Shown here: positions 1 to 12,727 of the stretch, piece after piece | Numbering within the stretch: position 1 is the stretch's first letter | Layout: each line of letters begins with the position of its first letter | From: Prostheceraeus crozeri | Lineage: Eukaryota; Platyhelminthes; Polycladida; Euryleptidae | Length of the DNA stretch: 64,000 nucleotides | Direction of reading: 5' to 3' | NCBI GenBank assembly: GCA_907163375.1 | Contig: CAJQUW010012540.1 | Location: 1-64,000 of the forward strand | The notes under the pieces: model-generated | What the model was told of the DNA's origin: nothing | What the model saw: the letters and a program-made list of their open reading frames with translations, nothing else | The model's database searches: none | Program-made: the position numbers and the translations under genes

Positions 1-424
1 ATGAACATTCAACGCAACTATTTTTTATTTCGACTGTGCCACTCCTGAAATATACAATTTGGTGTCGCTGATTATGTGCCACGCATCAGTTTTACCAAAT
101 TCGGCCTCCTTCACTCGCAAAACTCAATTCAAAGTTCAAAAACAACAATTCCAACGCAACCACTTTTCACCTTCAAATTGCTCAGCTCAGACAACGTTTC
201 ACATCAAATGAATAGCAGCATCGGGTGTGCCGGGTCAATATTCATCAGAATGGACCATCTGCATCATCAAAAAATCACTATTAAGGAGTTGCAGAAATAT
301 TTCAGAAAAAATGTCAAATATTTTGATTTTCTTCGTCACGTGACCAATGTTACATAATATGACAATTTCAGCTAAGTTTCTTCTATCAAATGTTTTGTAA
401 ATAAAATTTCATATAAATTATCAA
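1..424. other. No gene recognised
   Basis: AT-rich sequence with no recognisable protein, RNA gene or clear repeat. It ends where a piggyBac-like element begins after a TTAA at 425-428. Confidence 0.5.
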
Positions 425-428
425 TTAA

Positions 429-1328
429 CCCTATCAGGACCGGCGATTTTTAGCGTCGTAGGACCGGGGGTTGCCCCCTCAAATTATCCATGTTCCGATG
501 GATAAAACTGTTTGAAAGTAGGGTTACAACACATTTCGAGTCTCCTTTTTCGAATGGAAGTACCTATTCCGCATGATTCGAAGATCTTCATACCAGAAAT
601 TCAAATGCAAAATTTGTATTTTCAATTGTTTTCATTTTTCATGAATCTATGTATATTTTTGACTCATCAAAAATTGTTTATTACAAGTAGACAATTTATA
701 CAAACTTTTACTCAAGTATATCCATATGGTATTGCAAGCATAATATTCTGCGTTAATTTTAGTACCATAAATAGCAATTTGAAATTTGGACGTAAATAAT
801 GTCTTTTCATGTATCATTGGATTTTTCTATCTTTACAAATGTCTTGTTGTAATGACTTATTCGCTATAAAGACAATGTTATGATACATTCCGAATGCAAT
901 CTTTCGAATGGTGATGCGTATTTTGCATTATTCTGTGGCTTTCATATCTAAAACTTCACATCAAAACTTCATATTTTCACATTTGACATTTACATGTACA
1001 ATGTACGTACATGTACTCATTTTGGGAGATAAGATGAATGTGTGTGTTGACAATCTTGAATTGCGCATGCATCAACATCATGTAAATATGATACAGAAAC
1101 ATTATATCAATAATAATCAATGCTACTCAAAATGAAAACCATCAATTTTCTAAAAATGTTCTTTTAAAAATGACCTTGTAGTAAGTCAAATTTGCCCAAA
1201 TTTTACTGAAAGTCCAACATGCATACAAACTAAAAGTCACAAAACATTGGACCTCTATCTGACTTATTTTAGGAGATATAAAGGAAGTTGATAAGGGGGT
1301 GCACTTTGACCCCCCGGTCATGATAGGG
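429..1328. mobile_element. piggyBac-like MITE, copy 1
   Basis: A 900-bp non-coding element lies between two TTAA target sites (425-428 and 1329-1332). Its ends are inverted repeats: CCCTATCAGGACCGGCG on the left and CCCTATCATGACCGGGG read inward from the right, 15 of 17 matching. TTAA duplication with CCC-starting ends is typical of piggyBac and its miniature derivatives. Nothing inside resembles a transposase. The right half is repeated at 1475-1995. Confidence 0.75.
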
Positions 1329-1332
1329 TTAA

Positions 1333-1474
1333 GCCTCTAACCGCTGCTGAACGGGCGAGATGGTATGGACAAAGAAAGAAAAACGTTCTTGCTTTCAAAC
1401 AGAAGAATAGAGAACGGCAAAGCAGGAATTATGTTCCTTCTGGTCGGAAAGGAAGCTGAAGCAGCGAAGGAAGC
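1333..1474 (+). pseudogene. Short coding-like remnant of a mobile-element ORF
   Basis: Plus-strand translation of about 1333-1450 gives a charged stretch containing TAAERARWYGQRKKN and KNRERQSRN. It resembles the basic AERxRxYRxR-type segment seen in many invertebrate transposon-encoded proteins. It is short and sits between two piggyBac-like MITE copies. The family is uncertain. Confidence 0.25.
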
Positions 1475-1995
1475 TGTAATGTCTTTTCATGTACCAGTTT
1501 TCTATTTTTATAAATGTCTCGTTGCAATGACTTATTCTCTATAAAGACAACGTTATCACACATTCTGAATGCAATCTTTCCAATGGTTTGCATTATTCTG
1601 CGGGTTTCATATCTAAAAATACACATCAAAACTTCATATTTTCACATTTCACATTTATATATACATGTACAATGTACATGAAATCATTGTGGGAGATGAG
1701 ATCAATGTGTGTGTGTTAACAATCTTGAATTGCGCATGCATAGACATCATATAAATATGATACAGGAATATTGTATCAATAATAATCAATGCTACTCAAA
1801 TACTACTCAATACTACCGTCAGTTTTCTAGAAAGTGCTTTTAAAACTGACCTTACAGTTCGTCAATTTTGCTCAAATTTTTACTGAAAGTTCAACATACA
1901 TGCAAACTAAAAGTCACAAAAAATTGAACTGTTATCTGACGTATCTTGGGAGATATAAAAAGAAGTTGATAATGCTCCCCCCTGTCCTGATAGGG
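1475..1995. mobile_element. piggyBac-like MITE, copy 2 (left-truncated)
   Basis: This repeats the right half of the 429-1328 element, from 'gtaatgtcttttcatgta' to the terminal CCTGATAGGG, followed by TTAA at 1996-1999. The left terminus is missing, so it is a truncated or rearranged second copy in the same orientation. Confidence 0.7.
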
Positions 1996-2089
1996 TTAAT
2001 TGGGTACTAAGATAAGAATCGTATATTTCAATAATTGAAAATCGAGATGATGCAGAGATAAAAGTGGTGTTGGCAAGTAATGGAGCTAA

Positions 2090-3930
2090 ATATTATTCAA
2101 TACAGGCGGTTCGATAAACTGATCATGTAAGGAATGTAGGACTCATGTCGGCGCTTAGTGCGAAATGGCATGATGAGTTTCGTTGAATGTCGATGCATAT
2201 GTGGATATAGAGCATGAATAATATGTAAAGGGTACTTCACTTTATGAAATGGATTGAGATCGCAGTTGTATCGCCTTATCCAAACCGGTGTGAACTCACT
2301 ACATGGCAAACAGGCCCACAAACGATTCGATGGCACCTCCTTCGTATCTTTTCTAGCTTTCCGTGTTTAACTGGCTAATTCCTACAAATAATGGTGCACA
2401 GTATTCGATTGCGCCGAGTATGACGGCATTATATATGGTAATCAACTGCTACTTCGTGATGTGGCTTCTCAATTTGTTAAATATGTAAATTCGTTGGCGT
2501 ATTATCTGACTGTTGCAATCCACATGCGTCCAAGGGAAGGTCTGTACTGCATTCACACCCAAAATGTATAAATTAGTTACAAAATCAATATTTTAGGGGA
2601 CAGCGAGCTCTTTAGAGAATATGCATTTTGTTTTCGATGCATTCATGGCGAGACCATTTGATTGAATCCATTCGATCACATTAGTACTTCCGATGAGGTG
2701 AGAAGTTCATAGTTCTCAGCTTTCTCTACGGGGATTATGCAGACGATGTCATCAGCATATTTCGTCATTTGGGTGTTTATTAAGGAAGGATGTAAAATTT
2801 ACATGTGAATGGAAGCATGTAGGGTGATATCACCGGACCTTGGGGTACTCCGGTAGTCACTTCATAAGGGGAAGACAATATTTCCTTGTTGAGTCTTACA
2901 CATTAACTTCTTTTGTGTAGGTAATTATCACACCACTCCACGAAAGACGGTGGAAAATTTGATTCTTGAAGCGATTTGGGGAGTTCAAGATGTCCCAAGC
3001 TATGGAACGCCTTTTTGATGTCAAATGACAGCATTGCACAAGCAGTGTAACTTGGGAGGACCGAAATAGTAGTAGCGTAATTGTAAATATGGATTTGCGC
3101 GTGCAGTGTTGATGATTTGGGCCTACATCCGAACTGATTCAGAGCAGGCGTCTACCAATTCGTGCTTGACGGAATCCAAAATAACACCTTCCAAGGTTTT
3201 TGAAAATACTGGTAGCATAGATAGACCTTCAGGTTCTCCATCGTGGTAAGTGTTGTCTTTGAGACTGGTGTAACGTGAGTCAGCTTCCATTTCAGTGGTA
3301 TTCTTTTTGTTTCAATGGACAGGACTATCAAATGGGTCAGCGGAGCTGCCAAGAGATCACTTGATTTTTTCAGAAGTCCTGCCGATAGACTGTCACTACC
3401 CACAGATTTTCCAATCTTGAGGGAGTTCAATCGTTTGTAAACGTATAAAAACGCTTACCTCTGAGGACCAATATCGATCATTAGGCTTGATGCTTAACAA
3501 AAGCTGTTCTCAGTTGAGTGAGGCTGTGAAAGAATCACTGAAGCTGTTATTTATGGTTTCGGAGTTTCATGGAGTTATTATGGTTATTGAGCTGCCAAAG
3601 ATGAGAATGCTTCTTGAAGGATTGTTGGAGGGTATTTGCATGTTTGGCTATGTTCCAGAGACCACTGGCGGACTTTGTTTTGAGAGCAAATCACTTTGAT
3701 TTTGCATTTTGAATTTCACGGCTCACTTTTTCTTTATAATGCTGTTACATTTCAAAGTTTTTCAGTCGATAGGCTTCTTAAAGCTTGTTTATCATGCTTT
3801 TGAGGACTGGTGTTATCCAGGGTTTGTCGGAAGTATTAATTGTCGCATATGTGAATGGGATCGCATGCTTTTATCGCTTCGTCAATTACTTCATGCACGA
3901 TTTCTATTCATGCATTATTATTGACTTTAT
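2090..3930 (-). mobile_element. LINE reverse transcriptase fragment (minus)
   Basis: Minus-strand translations give, in order, a DKPWITPVLKSM segment followed by HYKEKVSREI (about 3700-3830), a KSVGSDSLSAGLLKK segment (about 3400), a YADDIVCIIP catalytic motif (about 2740) and a tail with the HKVKYPLHI motif (about 2240). The same blocks occur in the same order in the 16.2-18.8 kb LINE (DKPWVTPLLKS, HYKEKVKLEI, YADDVNV, NVNHPLHHL), so it is a copy of that family or a close relative. It carries many stops and frameshifts and lacks the endonuclease and ORF1 part, as expected for a 5'-truncated dead copy. Confidence 0.8.
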
Positions 3931-4476
3931 ATGGATTTACTACTCCATTTATTGGCGATAACATATGCTTCCTCTTGCCAATGCTTCGGTAAATGTTATG
4001 GGCTGTAAAATACCAATTGATACTAATGATAGTTGCAATTCATTAATTGTTGTCTTGGAATAATTTCAAATAATTGATTAGTTAAGTTTACTTCGGCAAT
4101 TGATTGCTTGCTGAGGCCGATGATTGTAATTATTGATTACTGTCATCGCATCATTGCAATTGATTGAATGTTAGAGCTGCAATTAATTAATTGATGAGTT
4201 AGAATGAGGGTGTTGATTGGCTGATGCTCCCAAATATCACGTTCCTTATTTTTAAACATTGATACTTCTATGTCCTACCTACAACGGTTGCAATGAATTA
4301 TGCATATTTTCATAAGCAATATAAATAAATTTGATCAATTTAAAGCAGGTATACTTTATAAAATGCGTTATTATCCACCCGCAAAAGTATTTGCAGTGCT
4401 ACTATACACTTTCATTGATTGTTTTTCATCGACAGAGCATAATATTCTGATTCGATAACTCGCAACAGCAACTCAC
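3931..4476. other. Probable intron of bestrophin A
   Basis: AT-rich sequence with runs of ATTGATTA-type words and no recognisable exon. The next bestrophin exon should lie downstream on the minus strand, but I could not find it before the left edge of the window. Confidence 0.4.
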
Positions 4477-4768
4477 TTCAAAAGTTGGGAATCTTGTTGC
4501 TACAGGATCAGAAACGTATCTCAAAAGAAGAATCAGCATTGTATTTGCATGACGCATAATATTTCTACGGAAAACTTTTGCTCGCGTGGAATCTCCTCGA
4601 ATGAAAACTGATGTGAAATATGCAAGGCGATCAGGCCAACCAATATATCGCCAAGTTTCCCATCTGCGATTTTCAAGAACTTTTATCATCATGCTGAGAA
4701 TAAGAGTCAGCGGACTCCATGACATCCTGGCTGTTTCGGCAACTTCTACAATAAGTCTTGAAATTACT
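4477..4768 (-). CDS. Bestrophin A, exon 2
   Basis: Bestrophins are pentameric calcium-activated anion channels of the plasma membrane or endomembranes. This 292-nt exon is bounded by TTTCAG on its upstream side and a GTGAGT donor after codon TTT-GAA. The translation ends with FRRNIMRHANTMLILL and RYVSDPVATRFPT, matching the bestrophin region around human BEST1 residues 60-150. The WPDR motif is kept. Exon 1 leaves two bases (TT) and this exon supplies the A, so the phases agree. By manual alignment the pore-neck block, PISFVLGF in human BEST1, reads PLTLILSM here, so phenylalanines 80 and 84 become leucine and methionine. The WW of the following TRWWNQ block is not conserved either. This is a divergent paralogue; whether it is functional is unknown. 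Confidence 0.85.
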
Positions 4769-5869
4769 CTGAAATAGAAACAAACATCATTTCAAGCAGT
4801 AGCGTATTAAGAAGGGAGGCCATTGCCACCCCCGGGAATTAATCATAGGTTTTTTGCAACAATCACAGTTACACGAGAGCGATCTTTCAGTACAGCATAA
4901 ATGTATCATATACCAGTATAAGTCAGTATAGGATAAATCAAGATGATTCAATTCAATAAAGTAACTTAGCAATAATTTTACATGTAGTATTGCATAATAG
5001 GTCATAGTTACGAATGAATATAATTTTTGCCCGCCCCTTGGAGGATGTTCTGGATGCGCTACTGCTTGAAGCGCATGTACATATCTACATGTTAGGGGTT
5101 ATCACTATTGGTTTACATGACAAATATGCTAGACCATGTTACGGAAGAAGAGACGCATTGTATGAGCGCCGCCACAACCAGGTAGCAGCAAATAGCTGCT
5201 CCTTTACATGCACACTAGAACATCGATCAAAGATCGACGATATAACAATGTCGTCGGGTAAATCCAAAGAAAGGACCTGGTTCTGATTCTGTCCATACAG
5301 TTATCTGGATTAAGGTGTGTGATGTTTTGGCGAGGCCAATTACTCTGTTGTCTAATAAGTGCATGATTACAGCTTAATTTACCGGTTCTGTGAAAGCAAG
5401 CAGACATTATTCCCATGCCTAAAAGTGGGAGACCGACATTATCTGATACACGCCCAATTTCTCTATAGCCTGCTATTTTTCTGCTTTCCATCGACACCAC
5501 CACCTCCAAACAACGACTCTCGATAGTTGCAGCTCTTCGGCAACACTCGCACAACTTCTACCACAACGAATCATTCCAATAGCCATACCTCTGGTAAACT
5601 GATCGTGTGCCATTTTATTTTACAAAAGCTGGATTTCAGTTCACGTTTATGTTCAATTTGTAAAAGCAATTGTGACAGTTGTATCGACATCAAAATTTGA
5701 AATTTGACCACCATAGATCTTTCTGCATTCTCTAATGTGTTGAATGGTAATACATAGAAAGCGAGATATTGCATCATACCTGAGAAAAAAATGAAACAAA
5801 CTTCAATTCAAGCCAATGATAGTTTGCTTCATTAATTATGTCAATGAGTATGCTTCAGTTGGGAACTTA

Positions 5870-6500
5870 GCGGAATTCCAAGTGTAGATACCTTGAAGAT
5901 CCTTGGAGTAATATTTGACAGAAGACTAACTAAATTTCGAGGAAATCATTATCCCGTTTGCATGTCATACGTCAGCTGAAGGCGTTCTTGAATCAACAGG
6001 ATCTATTGCACATCTATCAAGCATGCATCAGATTCATAATGGAATATTGTTCACCTCTTTTTGTGAGTTAACAGAACTATCCATGACTTCTTTTGGAAAA
6101 GGTGCAATCTCGGTCATTTCGTTTAATATGTGGCTCTTCCTACAAGTGTCAATGTATGATTCTACTTAGTTGTCGCAGAAGTATGGCTGGCTTGAAGTTA
6201 TCTAAAAGAATCGCTGATGTTGAACACCCTCTACATCACATTCTTCTTCCCAGGCTGCCATACTCCGGCAAATTTCGCCTTCCTGTCATATCTAACTCTG
6301 TTCAACAGCATTCATTTGTAGTGGTAATGTCTAAGCTATGGAACAGCGGGTTTTAATCATCACTTGATATTTATTTATTTTCCTATCTGAAGCAAGTACT
6401 TGTGACTTACATCTGCCTTGTCTTTCTATTTGTGAATCTGTAATTTCCCCCACGATTCTCAGTACTGGGGATAGTTGGAATAAACGATATTATTATCGAT
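5870..6500 (+). mobile_element. LINE 3' fragment (plus)
   Basis: Plus-strand translation begins with a DTLKILGVIFD segment, typical of the region after the reverse transcriptase palm. It continues with EKVQSRSFRLICGS, EHPLHHILLPRLPYSGKFRLP and a C-terminal MSKLWNSGF. These match the tail of the 16-kb LINE (LQNRAHSLICGS, NHPLHHLIPERLIYSGHLCLP). The copy ends at AATAAACG followed by ATT-type repeats, like the AATAAACG end of the larger copy. It is severely 5'-truncated. Confidence 0.75.
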
Positions 6501-6846
6501 AAAAGAACCTTCAAACGGGTAATGAAGGAATTAATTGTTAATCGAATACATGTACCTTTGAATATCTAAATAAAAAAGAATATTCAGAAGGTGAATGCCA
6601 GTCACAAGATAATCATCCTCAAGATCCATAAGATTGTTATTCTCACTTAATTCTCTAATTCACTGGATGTTATCGCAGCAACAACTTGAACAGGGTCTAT
6701 ATACAGGAACCGTCTTTTTGTGTCGCTGTCTCACGCAACTTTCATCGACGAATTCTATTATGAGATGTTGGATTCTTCTAACTTTGACAATGTTTTCCCC
6801 ACCAAAATCGTTGACAAAAAACATGGTTAGTCTTTGTCGTATAGTA

Positions 6847-7564
6847 GTCCGGCAGCCAGAACGAGTTTCTGCAGGGAACGAGGCCGAAAATGAGACTTTC
6901 ACAGAATGATGTACACCCTATGCCTACTACGAATCGGCATGTCTGCCGAGTTCTACCTGGTTCCGCTTCTTGTCAGACAAGATCAAAGAAAAACACATGT
7001 AAATCCAATGGGACGCAGATTGCAGTTTTTGGCAAAAATGAAATTTTCTATGTTTTCTATGCTTAAACGAAAAGTACCAAAGCCACTGTCATAATTTTTG
7101 GCATGGAATGTCTTCAGGTCATTTCCGATGATGTGCTGTTATCATGCATCTGATCGGCAATGTATGTGAGAATGTGGTTGACTGTGGATAAAGTTGCTCA
7201 AAATGTTTGTGTTTGCCGACATTGAGAGGCTCGCCAAATCTAAATGTGTTTAGCTTTATAGACAGAAGTGCATGAACATGAAAGGAAATGACCTGAAGAC
7301 ATTCCATGCCAAAAATTATGACAGTGGCCTTGGTACTTTTCGTTTGAGCATAGAAAACATAGAAAATTTCATTTTTGCCAAAAAACTGCAATCTGCGTCC
7401 TACTGGATTTACATGTGCTTTTCTTTGATCGTGTCTGACAAGAAGAGGAACTCACTAGAACTCGGCAGACGTGCCGATTCGTAGTAGGCATAGGGTGTAC
7501 ATCATTCTGTGAAAGTCTCACTTTCGGCCTCGTTCCCTGCAGAAACTCGTTCTGGCTGCCGGAC
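6847..7564. mobile_element. Foldback element, copy 1
   Basis: A 718-bp element whose two halves are long inverted repeats (about 6847-7110 against 7300-7564). It begins GTCCGGCAGCCAGAACGAG and ends with the complement. It is flanked by TA at 6845-6846 and 7565-7566, which suggests a TA target duplication as in Tc1/mariner-type MITEs. Reading frames in the arms are mirror images of each other and are not genes. A second copy lies at 46556-48419 and a diverged single arm at 35825-35940. Confidence 0.85.
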
Positions 7565-7738
7565 TACATGTAAACAGCTTTTGATGTAGCCGTTTCAATG
7601 GATTGTTCAACATGCGAAACAGAATGCTGGAAAAAGGAAAACGAAAAGAAACAAAAACATAATAATTATTTCATTTTGAAAAATTTATAATACGTTTTTT
7701 TAAATCCATAATTGCAACACAATTGAAATCACACTCAC

Positions 7739-7917
7739 AATCTGGCAGCACTGTCGAATGCGAAGTTGATGCAAAGTTCAATGGAGATGAATATTACGAT
7801 GAATATAAGAAGCTCTCTCCACAATAATTTGTACACACTTCCTTCCCATCGTGCCAAAGTCCGCAAAGTCTTGAAAGAATGATGACCAACAAAATCTGTG
7901 ACGTATGACACAGTCAT
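7739..7917 (-). CDS. Bestrophin A, exon 1 (start codon)
   Basis: This coding exon starts with ATG at 7917 and ends at a GTGAGT donor after 59 codons plus two bases. The peptide begins MTVSYVTDFV and continues RWEGSVYKLLWREL and IFIVIFI, matching the conserved bestrophin N-terminus (MTxxY, then a WRGSxYKLL-like block entering the first membrane helix). Bestrophin B exon 1 at 38308-38486 has exactly the same coding length and intron phase, strong evidence of common origin. The gene continues with exon 2 at 4477-4768. No promoter is obvious upstream. Confidence 0.9.
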
Positions 7918-9920
7918 TATTCAGGTTGCTGTAGAGTAAGATTTGACAGAAGTAATTTGGACAGCTTACCAGTTTCGGATGCAGCATGGCCATATATGCA
8001 TTGCGGCATTCATGATGAAGAATTGATTGGTACATATATTTTGCTACAAATGATACTTCTACTTATGTGTTATTCGCCTAAGAAATAGAAAAATGAGAAA
8101 GAATTGAAAACATGATCCTTCGCAAACTTCAGCTTCAATCGGATCAAAAGCGTCATGCATAACTGCAGCTTTATCCGTGATATGAAAATGACCGCTAGCT
8201 TGCTCTTTTACCTCATCGCAGTAGATTCTCATAATGCTGAGATCTCAAAAACCTGCTAGCCTACTTTGCACGATGTCCCCACCAAAATGAAAATAGATAA
8301 AAGTATCCTATGTGCTTTCTTGAATGTGATATATCTTCGAATGCATTGAATCCAAAAATACTGGTTTCAAAGTCTTCTCAAAGGCTTTAGCAAAAATTAG
8401 GCAAGAATAGAATTTTCTAAAATGTTCTTGAAAGTTAATCAAAGACATTTAAATCAGAGAAAAATACCCAGATAATTTCTATGTTGAGATCGCTTTCAAT
8501 AGCGGCGGTGAAAAATATCAGAAGAAATAGTTACATTTTTAAGCTGATTCATCCCACAGTCCTTTGTTGGATGAGTTGCTGTGATGAATCTGCTTATCTC
8601 CTGTTTAGGGATAATGCTGAAATTGATCTAAATAGATAATGCTGAAGATAATCTAAAATTGACAGCACACTGTCGAAGCTTCCTTTGGAGAATGTGGACA
8701 AAAAATATCTGTATAAATTTAGTGCATTTCATGTGTTGAACGATCTCACAACACGTTTTCAATCATAGAGCACCGAATCGCGTGTCTGACAACAAGATTC
8801 CATGTGCATGTACCACGCTCTTCCACAGAACACGTTGAAGTCGGTCACCCGCAGGTGTGTAGTTTGGCATATGACACAAGCACTACAAGCATTTGCAAAT
8901 TATTGAATTGGATCTCATGATCGGCGAATAATACTCCACGCTTCGAAATGTCAGCCTCCAGACGCTTCAGTTTTAGACATTCAAAAACGCGTTCCTCATA
9001 ATAGAGGAGTTCATAAAATAATATAGTCATTGCTTAAATGGAGTTTGTGAGAAGCATTGTATAAAGTGATAGCCATCAAAAGGAAAAATCCTGGGAGTCA
9101 ATTTTATCGCTAAGAACTAATTAAAATCTAGAGCTATCTGTCGAATTTGTCAAAATTTTGTCAAAATTTGTCGAAATTATTTAAGCTCTAACATAAAATC
9201 TTGCATCTTGCGCCAACCTCTCGAAATAACAAAATTATAATTTAGCCTACATATCGCAACAAGTATTACAAGAATACGTGCTGAAAATTCGTATAAATGC
9301 AAAATGCATTCGATTTGTCTGATTACTACAAATCGCATTGCATTAACTTGATAGTCATGACAGCATCTGCCAATATCTAGCGGTCAAGTAAGCGTGAATC
9401 GTCGAGTCTGAATGACAATTGATGAAAAAAGTGAAGAAGAAATCTGATCGTGATATGAAATTGCAGAACTGGTTTTCACTGTCCTTAAAACTCGCTAGTG
9501 TGTTGCGTGATCGTCAGTTGCACAAGAGCCATCGTATTGTTTATCACAGAAAATATTTCAGTCGGACGCAGTGTTGGAAATGGAGGTGTCAAATCGCCCA
9601 GTGATTCTTTGAAGCACTTTGCTGGTTAACACCTATGAGTTTTCACAACACGGTAGCTGCAAAGAATAATTGTTTATTGATGATAAAGCTCGCTGACTTG
9701 TGACTTATCTTGTACACCTATGCATCAGTTAACATCTACAGATAGCTGCAAGTGTTTTTGAACTAGTGACTAAGAAATCTAATCTCGTTTAGAAAGGGTA
9801 GACATATTCGTCATTCAGAAATATTTTTTTTGTACCGGTATATTCAGAAATATTATTATCAGGTATTGATGAGAACCATATGAAAGATAAATGAAGGAAG
9901 TGAGACAAAGTTATCAGAAT
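7918..9920. other. No gene recognised
   Basis: This 2-kb stretch is upstream of bestrophin A and presumably holds its 5' UTR or promoter. Short open frames at 8845-9030 (-) and 9419-9604 (+) encode nothing I recognise and have no convincing splice context. Confidence 0.4.
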
Positions 9921-10709
9921 ATAACTGAACGCCGTTCAATTGAACTAGTTCACGATTTTCATGAACTTGAACTGACCGGCGTTGGCATATATCGGAGATG
10001 AACGGGAGTTGAATGCTCCCGTTCATTTCCACCTTTAAACGTTCACACACGATTGTCCGAAATTGCCTACTCAGAAAGCTTACTCTAAGCTACATTATTC
10101 TTATCCATACTGTCAGGCGCCTGACGCTCATGATGACACTCATGCAAAATATAGAATTCTTGAAAATCTTAGATGATGACATTTCTGATAAAGTAACTGG
10201 GAAAACCCAGACGTATAGGCCCTAATTCTTATGATTAAATTAGCGACAATTTAACTGAATTTTGTGACAAATGCCTGTAGGCCTGCTTTAGGATTGATCT
10301 TTGCAAACTGCAAATTGTAGTGCTGTTCCATCCATTAAAGATAGATTTACTCAAGTATGCCTTTATGCAAAATTGCCATTATGTAAAAGAGGAAAAGTAT
10401 CGGTACTGTTAAGCCATATAAGCTCATAACCCGCGAATTCTCGAAATTGCAGTGACCTTATAGTTCGTAGTATCTTACACTGAAATATTTAGTCCTGTGA
10501 AAGAAGCGATTACTCAATTATTTAGATAGACAATTACTCAGTTAAAGAAAATTTCGAAATTACTCTTGCAATGAACGGGAAATGAACGGAAAGGGAAAGG
10601 TGAACGTGAAATGAACGAGATGGACTAATTGCTGAACTTGAACTGAACAGCGTTCGCGATTCTAAAATTAGCGTGAACTGAGTGCCGTTCAAAATTTTTG
10701 TGAACTTGT
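9921..10709. mobile_element. MITE with GAAC/GTTC-rich ends
   Basis: Both ends are packed with short GTTCA and TGAAC words in inverted arrangement: 'tgaacgccgttcaattgaac' near 9926 and 'gaactgagtgccgttcaaaa' near 10675, plus internal 'tgaacggg' clusters. Subterminal short-motif arrays like this are typical of hAT-type elements, but exact ends and a target duplication could not be fixed. No coding sequence is recognisable. Confidence 0.4.
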
Positions 10710-12721
10710 CATTCAATGGTTAAAACGCATCATTTAGATTGACTGTTGCGATCCGATACTGCGATTTCATTGGAGTAAACGTGCTAAAGGAGACACAATT
10801 CCGGTCATTGTATTTCGAAAACACTCGTGACTTCAACTGGAAAATTCAGAGTCTTCCACTAACTAGATTTTCCTAGAATTTTGATATGTTTATAGGGTTT
10901 TTTGAACTCTTGTTTGTATGTTTCTTGAAACTATTGCAACTTGTGGCGGGTTAAAATATACATTTATGTAATGCCCGGATTAACGTTACGATGCTTCATT
11001 TCTACACAAGCAGAAGAAGAGACGATCTGTGTAATTCTGTGATCTTAACACTTTTGATTCACACCTGATCTCTCAGATAATTTTATACGTAGTGGTTTTA
11101 GAAGTTGATAAGTTGCTTTTCCATCCTGTCATCGTCACACGCGAATTTAAAATTGCTATTCCGTGAACTCAGCGAAAGTCTTATGGTTCATTCAAATGAT
11201 GCATGCGTGTATTTCCAAACCATTGATTTACAAAGAAGAGGGGACTTTACTTCCATGGCGGTTGACAAAATGGCGCAGTGTGCAGATAGGCAAATGAATT
11301 ACGCAGAATGCAAATTAAACGCATTACTTTAACATTTACAGCAATCAAATTATGGTCATGCTCAGCGATTGATTCACAATTCTGTGCATAAATGTTTCAG
11401 TGCGGCAATTTGATATGCATACATGAACAAGAGAAAAGTACTAAAGCTAGTGATCGTCAATGTCTTTATTGATAGATAGATGAAACTGTGTCAACAGGAT
11501 TGCCTTACAATACAAACAAACAAATAAATTTCATGTTATTAGCAATTCAATTTTGGGCGCTAGCATGCTTCAGCCCCTGCCCAATTCCCTGACTATGCAG
11601 CTTTCAAACTCCTCGCTGTATTATAACAATTAAACGAGCACAATTTAGGAAGAAACATTCTTAGATCATTTGTGAAAAATAGCATGCTCTGAAACACGTT
11701 TAAAATCTAAAAATCTGGTCAAACTGCTCAAATACATCAAAATACGGCGATGACAGACAAACGGTTAAAAGTTAGATTGTCAGTAGTTAAAGTTGCATTT
11801 TGCTGCATGACATGTTTCTGGCTGCTGCTTGGGTATGTGATAGGGTCAGCCAGGTGACGTGAACGACTGTGAAGAGAACAATGAAAGTGATTGTCGTCCT
11901 TGGCAGTGTGCTAGAAGGCGAGGGAATATCAGTAGTCAAGTTGAATTAGCGAGAAAGGGAGAGCGGTTAAACATACTTGCGCCAATTTTCTCGAATGAAA
12001 AGCAAACTAAACATCTCAAATCTTAAGCGAACCAACAAATCGGCTCTTCTCATTGTGCTATTGGCAAGTTTCATGAGTAATAGCTTTTTCATTATAGAAC
12101 TGTCTTTCTGAAGCTATTTATGCTTTATCATAAAGAAAGGGAGGAAGGAATCTTCAAGCCTTGAGCGTGGTCCTGAAATACAGCACAATTGACAGTTCTA
12201 GTTATCTCTGAAGCATTTAACAGTCGCCGATTGAGCTGAATATCCATTTCAGCGGCCGTTCTTTAGATAGACGATGTAAATTGATCAATTTCTGACTCTG
12301 ATTCAATCAGACGTTATATTGCTTTCGTCATCGAAAATTCTTCTATGAATGGGGATTGGCAGAGATGGACTGCAAGAAAACCAAAGAAGATGAAAATGTA
12401 TAGCAATAGCAATTAATAATTATACGAGTACAAAGGTAAAACATGCATAGTTGCATGTAAACCGACAGATAAATCCTCAAGAAAATTGACTTTGGAAATC
12501 TCTGCAATTTTGTGCTTTTACTTTTTCCTGAAGAATGCAGTATTAAATTTAAACAAAAAATAGTATAGTATTAGTATAACAACAAAAATTGAAGTCATTC
12601 CACAATACATGCACAGGAAACCCCGACCTGAATCAAACTGAGGGCCTGAGTGGTAGGGTGACAGTTTTCCGTCTGTGCATCCATTGTTCCTATTATTCAG
12701 TCTATTCAGTGAGCGACACGG
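10710..12721. other. No gene recognised
   Basis: AT-rich DNA with no recognisable exon or repeat. The open frame at 11105-11332 (+) matches nothing I know. Confidence 0.4.
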
Positions 12722-12727
12722 TTTTAA

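Larger units (their letters stand above)
4769..7738 (-). other. Intron 1 of bestrophin A
   Basis: This intron of about 3 kb separates exons 1 and 2 of bestrophin A. It contains a plus-strand LINE tail (about 5870-6500) and a foldback element (6847-7564). Between 6640 and 6846 both strands are open for about 80 codons, but nothing recognisable is encoded. Confidence 0.6.

Noticed and set aside
6634-6909. Open frames on both strands left of the foldback copy 1
   Set aside because: They run partly into the foldback arm and give no recognisable protein.
7119-7484. Overlapping open frames on both strands near 7.1-7.5 kb
   Set aside because: They are the mirrored arms of the foldback element and encode the same sequence in both directions.
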